A DNA stretch of 64,000 nucleotides, from NCBI GenBank assembly GCA_019915135.1, contig JAHLMK010000017.1, positions 620,001 through 684,000 of the forward strand, in the 5' to 3' direction. The notes beneath the pieces were generated by a model. That model saw nothing but the letters and a program-made list of their open reading frames with translations, was not told the DNA's origin and did no database searches. Position numbers and translations under genes: made by a program. Shown in pieces: positions 33,496 to 42,512 of this stretch. Position 1 is the stretch's first letter, and every line of letters begins with the position of its first letter. The stretch is from Strobilurus pachycystidiatus (lineage: Eukaryota; Basidiomycota; Agaricomycetes; Agaricales; Physalacriaceae).

Positions 33496-36400
33496 CTACG
33501 AAACATTGCTACCCTGAGCTGATAACTGAGCTAACTCCGTCTGCGCTAGCAAAATTATCCTATTTAAAATATACTTACGGTCTCTTTTGCCACCCGCTGA
33601 ACCATCGGGGTATTCGTAGATGTCGTTGACCGATAGAAGACTCAGTTGTCTCAACGAGTCTAGAGTCAGAGATCGCAACCTCGGTGGAAAAAGCTGAGCG
33701 TTCCACCCATCAACTCGCTCCTCCATGTGCGTTCCAGAGGCCCGGGAATGCAACTGACCAGATTTGAACATATAGAAATCCCACAATGCCTCCTCCTCGT
33801 TACAACCGCAATGTAGAACACCCGGATGGTTACTACCTCGGGGGGCAAGAACACCAGTCAAAGGTCCATAGATCGAGCCCGGTGTCTGATCGTTGGTTTT
33901 CGATCCTTTGTCAGTCTGAGCGTGATAGCGACACACGGTGTTGGTGGATTTGGTGGTGAGAACGTGTAGGGCAAGTTGTCGATTTGCTGTACCCGTAAGA
34001 GGGAGAAATGAGGAATTTTGACGTGAAAGCATTCGGACAGTGGCCGACAGCTGCGGTGGGTTGGGAAAGCCATCCAAATATGCTTGGATCTCTTCCTCTC
34101 CTCGCTCTGTAAGATCGCAATCAGAAGGAGGCAAGGAAACGGAGTGAGAGAAACTTTACCTCGCCATTTCTCAATATCTTGACCGTTTAGCTTGTTGAGG
34201 TAAGGCAGTGAATACATCATAGACAGCGGCCCCTTCCCATTGGCGGGAGTCTCATCGTCAGCTTCATCTTCCTTGTCCTCGTCAAACTTCCCATCCTTAT
34301 CTTCGAGTTTAACGCTGGAGGCTGCGCTCCGCCGGATGTCTACAGCGGGTAGTTTGGACTTCTTGGTCTTGGTTGTATTGGAGGCTTTCCGTTTTCCCTT
34401 GGTAGTGACCTTGTTTGGGACGGCAGATACAGGAGGAGGGAGGTCTAACAGAACCGGGTCTATGGCAAATTGAGAACCAGAAGACATTGTAGCCAGTGTG
34501 ATAGAGATCGAACCTGAAGGTGGCGGGGGGGTGGACGTCGCAGGCAGTGGTGCAACCATCGCAGACAGTGGTGCAGACACTACCGTCAGAGGTGAAGACG
34601 TTGCCGGCGGAGGTGCAGACGTTGGCGGCGCAAGTGCGGGAGATGGAGACGTCTTGGCTGGCACCGTAGACGCCGGAGGTGGTGCAAACGTTGCCGGCGG
34701 AGGTGCAGACGTTGGCGGCGCAAGCGCGGGAGATGGAGACGTCTTGGCTGGCACCGTAGACGCCGGAGGTGGTGCAAACGTTGCCGGCGGGGGTGCAGAC
34801 GTTGGCGGCGCAAGCGCGGGAGATGGAGACGTCTTGGCTGGCACCGTAGACGCCGGAGGTGGTGCAAACGTTGCCGGCGGAGGTGCAGATGTTGCCGCCG
34901 AAAGTGCAGACATCTCAGCTGGTGTTACAGATGTGGGAGGTGGAGATGTCTTGGCTGGCACCGTAAACGCCGGAGGTGGTGCAAACGATGCCGGCAGAGG
35001 TGCAGACGTCGGCGGCGCAAGTGCAGACATTTCCACTGGTGGTACAGATGAGAGAGATGGAGACGTCTGGGCTGGTTTCGTAGACACATGAGGTGTTACA
35101 GACATCGCCGGCAAAGGTGTAGACGTCGGAGATGTAGACATTGTGGGTGTAGATGTCTGGGGTAATGGATGGATTGAAGCTTCTCTCTGCATATTGCGGT
35201 GAGGAGGAACTCTCATTGGTGTACTCCTAGTAATTGGACGTTGTGGAAGTGCGGACGAGCTAGATTTATCTAGAGTTACATCAGTGAAGGCAAGTTATAG
35301 TTTTTTGAAAGACGTACTTGGTGATGCCTTCGAAGAATGGGCTTGTGAACTCTCCTGTGATGCGGGTTGAGGCTGCCAGATACGGTCCTTTTCGTTGTAT
35401 ATTCCATCTGATACATCGTTAATATCTGGACATAGCAAAAGTCTCTGTCATACCGTTGACCTTGACGTTATCACCAAAGGTGACTCTGTGGACCGGGAGC
35501 AAAATGTCTCCCTCGGAAGTACCAGAACAATGACCACTCGGCTGAGTTGGCTCCGGAGTTTCTAGAGGACGGCTTTGACAATGATTGAGGATAGAGTTCT
35601 GCAAGCCGTCTAAGTCCGACCGTCTTTCTCCTGCAGCGGGGCCAGGAGGACGCTTGGCAGGCGGTTGACTGGATTCACCTAGCGGACCTAGTTCAAGCCC
35701 GTCAACGCTAGGCGTCAGAGATTATGAGATAGAGAGACTTACTAGGATCTCGACCGCGCTTAGTGGACAAGCGCTCTAGGTCTGACTGACTGTCTCCTGC
35801 AGCGGGGCCAGGAGAACGCTTGGCAGGTGGTTGACTGGATTCACCTAGCGGACCTAATTCAAGCCCGTCAACACTAGGCGTCAGAGGTTATGAGGTAGAG
35901 AGACTTACTAGGATCTCGACCGCGCTTAGTGGACAAGCGGTCTAGGTCTGACTGTCTTTCTCCTGCAGCGGGGCCAGGAGGACGCTTGGCAGGCGGTTGA
36001 CTGGATTCACCTAGCGGACCTAGTTCAAGCCCGTCAACGCTAGGCGTCAGAGGTTATGAGGTAGAAATACTTACTAGGATCTCGACCGCGCTTAGTGAAA
36101 GCAGGCTGTGAGGGGATGATGTCGTCCAGCTCAGTCAACTCGCTGGAGGCGGTACCAAACGACTTATGAGATTCCTCATCTGAGTCGGGATCAGCATCTG
36201 CAGCAATTTTCCCTGGCCCTAGGAATATATATAACGAGAGTTAGTAACACGTATAGCAAAATGTAAGGTGTGTGTACCTGCCAATATTTGCTGAATACGC
36301 TCTTCATATCCGTGTATCTCATCAGTGTAACCGAGGATAGATGCACCTATCAGCGGATGAGACGAAGAATATATGAGGCTGAGCAAAATATAACAGACGA

Positions 36401-36573
36401 AATTTTGCCAGTGTCTGAGGGCGACGTTTGATAGATGTGTCGTCTTGCTGCTCTTTGACTTTGGCAATTCGGTCTTGAACTTTTGTGATCCGCTCTCGAA
36501 GTTGAGCTACCGTCAGCTGTGTCGGTTTCGTGACCTTGACCGCTGTTCTTGAGGACTTGCGTTTCGGTGGCAT
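33496..36573 (-). CDS. Repeat-built nuclear-like protein with symmetric phase-1 exons
   Basis: Nine exons (36573-36399, 36346-36278, 36218-36075, 36019-35909, 35853-35743, 35687-35454, 35407-35318, 35269-34160, 34106-33496) give 884 aa. All eight introns are in phase 1, so every internal exon is a multiple of three. The N-terminus (MPPKRKSSRTAVKVTK) is basic, followed by a coiled coil. Exons 4 and 5 and the start of exon 6 are copies of a 37-residue unit containing GESSQPPAKR and KRGRDP. Exon 8 encodes about 200 residues of Pro/Ala/Ser-rich 30-residue repeats, then a Lys-rich segment and an acidic one. The end (YLDGFPNPPQLSATVRML) is unrecognised; the last exon may have a further intron near 33580. 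Function unknown; nuclear location is guessed from the basic motifs. Confidence 0.68.
34621..34890. repeat. 90-bp coding minisatellite (three copies)
   Basis: Three nearly perfect 90-bp units (34621-34710, 34711-34800, 34801-34890) inside exon 8 of the repeat-built gene, with degenerate units out to about 35100. On the minus strand each encodes 30 residues with TSAPPPATFAPPPASTVPA as core. The few differences are single bases, so the expansion is recent. Confidence 0.9.
35605..36106. repeat. 166-bp tandem duplication carrying an exon plus its intron
   Basis: Three copies of a unit recur with exact 166-bp spacing; GGATCTCGACCGCGC starts at 35745, 35911 and 36077. On the minus strand a unit contains a 111-bp exon and a 55-bp intron (GTAAGT...GAACTAG). 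The first and last copies run into non-repeated sequence. Differences between copies are few. Confidence 0.92.
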
Positions 36574-37259
36574 GATGAGGGAATGAGAATTTCGATGGTC
36601 CCAGAGGTGGAGTATTGACGGGGTGGACTTGAGGGAAGGAAATCTTCATAGAAGGAAGGGCAAGGTCCGTATAAACTTAGGTTCCATGGAGTAACTGCCG
36701 CACATAATTCCATAAAGACCAGATCTCCGATTGTACGCATGAAATTCGGGTCTGAGTACAAGTTAGTTGGACGATAAAGCTACAACGGCATTTGTCGTAG
36801 CCACAGTCGCTGTGCTCGGAATCGTGAATCCCCACTCCCGTAGTTTTTGCATCCAAGTCTCAGTGAACTTCTGGGCCAAAGTCTCTGTCGTCTCTGTATC
36901 TGACGTGACCGATACGCTGTCTTGGGTTACAGCGCTACCAGGGCTGACTAGTGTCGGTCTCAGTATTTTTGCCCTTTGAAATTGGAATGAGATGACACGC
37001 ACATGGGACATGTTCCTGGGAGCCAGTGGTTGGGCGTTCAAAAGCACCAGTAGAAGCAGTAGACTATATTGAAGAACGTTATCAGACTAGAGCAGCACTA
37101 AATCAAAGAGTATTACACCAACAGACATGTCGATGATAAGTACGGGGGGAAGAGTTGCACGTGGGAAGTTGGGCCCTTGATCATTTGATTGTCGGCAATC
37201 TCCGTCATTTGCTTGGTTCGAGAAAGCGTGGCGCTCCTTCTTTTAGTCCGACTGTCACA
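36574..37259. other. Intergenic region, divergent promoters
   Basis: About 690 bp between the divergent repeat-built gene and the coiled-coil gene. A 94-codon minus-strand frame at 36763-37047 (with LAQKFTETWMQKLREWGF) begins with a leucine run like a signal peptide, but no start exon could be joined in phase, so it is not called. Confidence 0.4.
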
Positions 37260-37913
37260 ATGCCCAAGCAAGGTGCCCGAGAATCGACTGCACGACCGGC
37301 TCAAGTTGTCAATGAAGAAGGCCAATGCGTTCGTCCGTCAAAGGCAAATAAACTATACGGCGTAGTCGAGGGTGCAAACCGCGGTGAGGGTAGCGTTGGT
37401 TTGTATCATCTTAATTTTTATATTGGAGATACTGAGAGCCCTTATAGAGATCCTCCGCCAACGCCCTCATCGACCGCTTGTTTTGAATAGTAAGGAATCC
37501 AAGAAGCGCTTTACCAGTGCCTTGCATTCAATCATTGATCGCGTACGTGGTCTGTTGTCTTGAAACTTCTGTCCTGATACACATGTCTATAGTTAGAGGA
37601 TTTGGCCAATGAGACAGATAGCTGGATCTACCTCGTAGCTCAGCATCGTCATGAGAATCAACCGTTCACAAGTTTCACGTCCAAACGCCTCCTCTGTGAC
37701 GCCACGGAGTTTATTCACAATACAGAACAAGACTTCGAGGATCAATTCAGTCTCCTCAAGCACGCAGAGCGAAAGGTAGCAATTAGTAAGGAGATGGCTC
37801 TGGCAGAGGAGCGGAAGAAGCGCGCAGAGGCTGAAGCAATTGTAGAGCAGCAATCGCAGGAGATTGCGAGGTTGGCAAGTCTGGTGAGTGCGATGAATGG
37901 CACTATGGCTTGA
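37260..37913 (+). CDS. Coiled-coil protein of unknown function
   Basis: Three exons (37260-37383, 37448-37542, 37593-37913) join in phase to 179 aa. The N-terminus is polar; the middle contains an Arg-rich stretch (EILRQRPHRPLVLNSKESKK). The last exon holds a long charged helix (ERKVAISKEMALAEERKKRA) with heptad-like spacing, so a coiled coil is likely. No family is recognised. It lies between the repeat-built gene and the F-box-like gene, inside the segment bounded by hairpin arrays. Confidence 0.6.
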
Positions 37914-37956
37914 GGTCAGGTATAGAGCACGTATGGTAGTCTAGCGAACAATTGAA

Positions 37957-39620
37957 TTACTCTACGTGCAAGTCTACATCCGAGTCTATGTCCGAGCTGT
38001 GGCTATTCTCCCCGCCAGCATCGCTTTCCTCGTCCGAACCCTCCGCCGAAACATCAAATTCTTCTTCACATTCGATATGCTCCGCGTCCTCATCGGTTCC
38101 AGCGCCATCCCATGACTCTGCCTCGGAATCGTAGACGCCGTTGGAGAAGAATCTGGGATGATGATACTCCTGCCAAACATACCAACTCGCCATTCTTCGG
38201 CTGAGCTTCTCTGGCATGTCAGAGTACGAGCGTACTCTTCCCAAATCATCCATATCCAGCAGCATACCTGCATCATCCGCCCAGTGAACGTCAATTCTGG
38301 ACTCCGGAAGCCGGAACTGTCTTAGAAGACTGTTCCCGAGACCGTAAAACCACCCCCTTCGATAAAGGTCTCGAGGCGCCGATTCTGCGTCCAAACCAAA
38401 GACCAAAGAGACCCGCAAGGAACGAGGGAAAGAGAAGAGATGAAGACAGTCTCGGACGATCTCCACGGTCTCCATGGCTTGATGATTGGTATCGTTTTCA
38501 TCGTCCTCTTCCCGATAGCAGAACAGCAATCCTGACAGATCAAGGCGTATGGTCAGGGTAACCAGGGTGAAGAAATCGAGCGGGCAAAGTAGGATACCAG
38601 CCGATGCAATATCCAACTCCGAGGCCGTCACCGTGACGTTTCGGAGATTAGACATGCTCTCAAAGATATCGGTCCATGGACCAGGATCGTTGATGACTTG
38701 TAGACCGCTGTGAGGTAGTCTTGGACCTTTGAAGGAGATCAGCCAAAAGAAGAGAAATGAGAACGGATGAACTCACGAATATGCAAAGAGAATATTGTAA
38801 TGGTGTTTCCAAGACGCTTCAACAAGGAAACACGTTCTTCGTACGCGTCTAAAGTGTTGTCGAATGCGCCCAATTGAGTAGAAACATGAAGGTAGTCCAA
38901 GTTGGGAAATTGGTACTGGTCCATGAGCAGCGTCTCGATCTCTGGATTGCAAACGTCCAAGGACAGGCGGAGGATAGAGGGAAAGGACAGATACATGAGG
39001 TGCTCGGAAAGTTCGGTCGGCATGACCGTACACGCCTCGAATGAGAGTTCGACAACATGACCGAGGTTATAGAGAATGAGAAACAGATTGATAGATGGGT
39101 GAATAATACTGTCTCGAACGGCAACATGAGAGAGTGTGGGGTGTGGGCGCGGCAGTTCCATTACCGCGATATCCATGTTGTGAAATGTGAGGCGTGTGAG
39201 GGTGGGGAATATGAGGAGGATGACAGCAAATTCTTCGAGCTCGTCCTGCCCGTAGGAGGCCTTACGGCGGTGGCGAGGTCCATGCCCCCGGATAGTGAGA
39301 TGTTTCACGAAGACCGCCATATCAGGTCTGTCGTGTACGAAAAAGTCCAGCACTTCGGCGGGAGAATGAGTGCAGGGGGTGGGCTTCCAAAGAGGGTCTC
39401 CTCGATGTTTCCGCTCCGCTGGACGACGATCAAGCCCGGCAGTACCCCACTGTTGAGAAGAATAAGTTATATCAACAGTGACGTTTGAGAAAAGATATCT
39501 GTCTGCCCGTGCAAAGCGCCGGCTAGAAAGACGAAGGGCGAAGGCCTCCTTGGGGTCTACGGTGCATGATTGGTCGATGATTTCATCGACTATTTCGACG
39601 GGAAGCTCTAGGGAGGACAT
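37957..39620 (-). CDS. F-box-like protein
   Basis: Two exons (39620-38777 and 38726-37957; intron GTGAGT...TCAAAG) give 537 aa. The start MSSLELPVEIVDEIIDQ is the usual degenerate F-box of mushroom F-box families. The body has irregular leucine-rich stretches (LTRLTFHNMDIAVMELPRPH, HVVELSFEACTVMPTELSEH), as in LRR-like substrate-binding parts. The C-terminus is very acidic (SDEESDAGGENSHSSDIDSD). F-box proteins select substrates for SCF ubiquitin ligases. It is divergent from the next gene with only 114 bp between start codons, so the two probably share a promoter. Confidence 0.75.
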
Positions 39621-39734
39621 GGTGGTCAGACAACCCGGCAGAAAGCGGGATATCGGCGAAGGCCAGAAAGTACCACAAACGGTAATGACGATAAGATAAG
39701 ATCAGTGAAAACGACACTCACTCAGAACCATATC

Positions 39735-41087
39735 ATGCCAACGCTTGCTTCCGAGCTGTGGGGCGAGATAGGTCTTCACCTTGACTCGGAGAACAAATCG
39801 TTCCTGCGCGATATTCGCCTCATCAGCCGAGAAGCACTTATCGGACTGAGTCCCTTGGGCTTTGCCGAGGTACGTATAAGCAACGCTGGTCAGGAGCAGG
39901 TGAGTCGAACGGCTAGAAGGAAAGAAAATCGTTAACCGTACAACAGTTGGCCAAGAAGGAAAGGGCTTTGCCCGCCCGCATCGCCCCATGGGTCAAATCG
40001 CTGACGCTAGGAGACCCCGAGATTATCAGCCATCTGAATCATCTCATGGCCTTTGCTCGATCGTTCCCACATCTGCAGTCCCTAGTCCTAGAGATCATGG
40101 TGTTCCATGATTGGCGGGCAGCCTGGGACGGTTTTGCTTCCCTTCCTCCGTCCGGCGACCCACTTCCCGCTCTCACATCCCTAACATTCGACAACTGCGC
40201 CATCCATAACCATCTCCTTTTTGGTCTCTTACTCCCTTACACACCCGCGCTACAAGTCTTCAGGTGTTTTCGGGAAGATCCCAACATCCCGTATGCGGAT
40301 ACGGAGCCATTCCTCGACTCGTTTGTGGCGCCTGATGGGAAAGAAGAGTGGTGGTCGCGAGTTCTCCAGGCCCAGGCCTCTCTGAAGGGTTTGAGAGTCC
40401 TGGAGTTTGGGACGACATGGCATGGAGGTCGGGAGACACTGACAGGACCGAGTTGGTGGCCTGCGATGCCCCAGCTTGAGAACTTGACCTGGACGGCCGA
40501 GACGCCGAATAGTTGCAGGCAATGTGCGGAGATTCTTGATGCCTGTCGTCAAGCGTTAAAGGTTGTCAAGATCCATACCCGTGGTACGTACTCTCCTATG
40601 AACTGTCAACACAGAAGCTGAAAAGCAAGAAGGTATAGGAACTTGGACCTCTTCACTGAGCTTCCGCGGCTTGACTCTAGAATCGCTCAAAGTAAGGATT
40701 TTTGGCCCCGACTATGCGGCCCTGTTGAAGAGCCTGTGGACCCTGGAGCTATCGACGGTCCATTCGTTAGAGGTCGAGTTTGTTATCCCTGGCCGACTCG
40801 AGGACGTTGATCAAGTTGACTTCCTTGCATTCTTGCAAACCGATTTCACGGTGTGGTGGCAGTGGTTGAACAACCGAGGAGTTGTACAGGATATCGAGCT
40901 GGTTTTCACGTCCATCATGCGCTTTACGGAAGGGAGGAGCCGTCAGGCGAAACAATTGACCAAATTGGTGCGGCTAGGAATGAAGGAGATCGAGCGGGGG
41001 GGCCAAACTGTGTCGCACAAGATAAGAGAGATCCCTATTCATAAGTACAAACAAGGGTATCAGATTAGAGCTACCGTCACTGTATAA
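39735..41087 (+). CDS. F-box-like/LRR-like protein
   Basis: Three exons (39735-39899, 39947-40583, 40639-41087) give 416 aa in phase. The start MPTLASELWGEIGLHLDSEN resembles a degenerate F-box, and PHLQSLVLEIMVFHDW and LPALTSLTFDNCAIHNHLLF are LRR-like. The rest is not recognised; a Lys/Arg-rich end (KIREIPIHKYKQGYQIR) closes it. It belongs by style to the same broad family as its divergent neighbour but is not an obvious duplicate. About 80 bp after the stop the right-hand hairpin array begins. Confidence 0.65.
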
Positions 41088-41169
41088 GTCGATATGCACA
41101 ATGAACATGTAGAGACCCAACTTTTGAAGACTGTACCGTGAAACCTGTGAACTAATGAGAGCGGCCAGT

Positions 41170-41770
41170 TTCTAAACCCAGAAGAAGTTGTCGCCTGGTG
41201 GCGGGCTGTGAAACCCGCAAATTAGGAAAATGGGTTCGAGAAATGGCGGGTTTCCAGACCAGCAGAGTGAACGTCAATTGTAGCGGGTTATGGGACCCAT
41301 AAGATGTGCAACGGAACGGCAGGTTTCCAGACCCGCAAAGAGAACGTCAATGGTAGCGGGTTATGGAGCCCGTAAAGTGTGCGACAAATTGGCGGGTTTC
41401 CAGATCCATGGACTGACCGTAGCAGGTTAGAGGACCCGTAAGATGTGCGACGGAATGGCGGGTTTCCAGGCCCGCAGAGTGAACGTCAATGGTAGCGGGT
41501 TATGGAGCCCATAAGGTGTGGACGGATTAGCGGGTTTCCAGACCCGCAGAGTGAGGGTCAATGGTAGCTGGTTATGGAGCCCGTAAAGTGTGCGACAAAT
41601 TGGCGGGTTTCCAGACCCGCAGAGTGAGGGTCAATGGTAGCAGGTTATGGGACCCGTAAGAAGTGCGGCGGATCGGTGGGTTTCCAGAACCGCAGACCGA
41701 GTGTCAAGGTGGTGCCGTAAGCTAGGGAGAGGTGGTCGACGAATTGGCGGGTTCCCAGACCTGCATAGTG
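41170..41770. repeat. 73-bp tandem array of paired hairpins
   Basis: At least eight units with starts of the GGCGGGTTTCCAG motif near 41244, 41318, 41391, 41457, 41529, 41602, 41675 and 41746 (spacing 66-74 bp). Each unit has two small inverted repeats: GCGGGTTTCCAGACCCGC and AGCGGGTTATGGAGCCCGT. The first is the exact reverse complement of the hairpin at 23258-23275. Compensating changes appear in some stems, for example GCAGGTTT at 41319. No open frame or promoter is evident. Confidence 0.9.
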
Positions 41771-42400
41771 AGCATCGATGGGTATGCGGTCGCAGGATGT
41801 TTGGGCGCATCGAGTCCAGCGCGCTGAATGACAGTCTCCCAAATCCAGAGAGGATTGATTTGCAGGTGCGAGAAACTGTTAATGTTGGGGAAAATCAGCG
41901 CTGCCGCAATTGACAGGTTCAAAAACCCACTGATGGATGGGGAGGGCGCAGCGAGAAGGACGGTCAGGAGGACCCACAGAAAAAAATTTGGCGGGTGAAG
42001 TGACCTGTGGCTGATACAGCGCATTGGGTCGCTTCGAAGATTGACGGGTTCCAGTACCCACAAATGCTGACCTGGAACGTAAGTGGATTGTGCGATGGAA
42101 TATGGAACCCACAAAATTCGGCGGATTGGCCGGTCTGACGGAACCGCTATTTAGTGGCCGGTGCTGACGTCGTGGGATTTGCAAATCCATTGCGTGCTTA
42201 CGGTTACGGTTCTACAGACCTGCCTTTCACTAAGTACTACTACAGGGAGCCAACTGTCTATCACAGAACCCGCTATTACAGGTGAGCGCGGCCAGCCGGA
42301 TCAGTCTAGCGCGGCCAGCCAGGACACTTTAGGTCGGCCGAGCAGGACTGAGTTATCCGACGGTAATGTATTCTACTGGTAATTAAATTCCCAGTCTCAA
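41771..42400. repeat. Decayed continuation of the right-hand hairpin array
   Basis: Diverged units continue to about 42180 (for example GACGGGTTCCAGTACCCAC near 42043 and GGAACCGCTATTTAG near 42138). At 42280-42350 a GCGGCCAGCCGGA-like block occurs three times. No gene is seen before the stop of the methyltransferase at 42513. Confidence 0.65.
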
Positions 42401-42512
42401 AACGATGTCGTTCACTGCTTGAGTGCTATGTAGACCGCGACATTATACTGTACATTCAAGATTTGTACAACCAGCTTCGTGTCTCCTCGGCTCAGCAGAT
42501 TGCCTACATCGC

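Noticed and set aside
34498..35091. A 197-codon plus-strand frame rich in Gly/Ala/Asp repeats
   Set aside because: It is the antisense shadow of the 90-bp coding minisatellite in exon 8 of the minus-strand gene.
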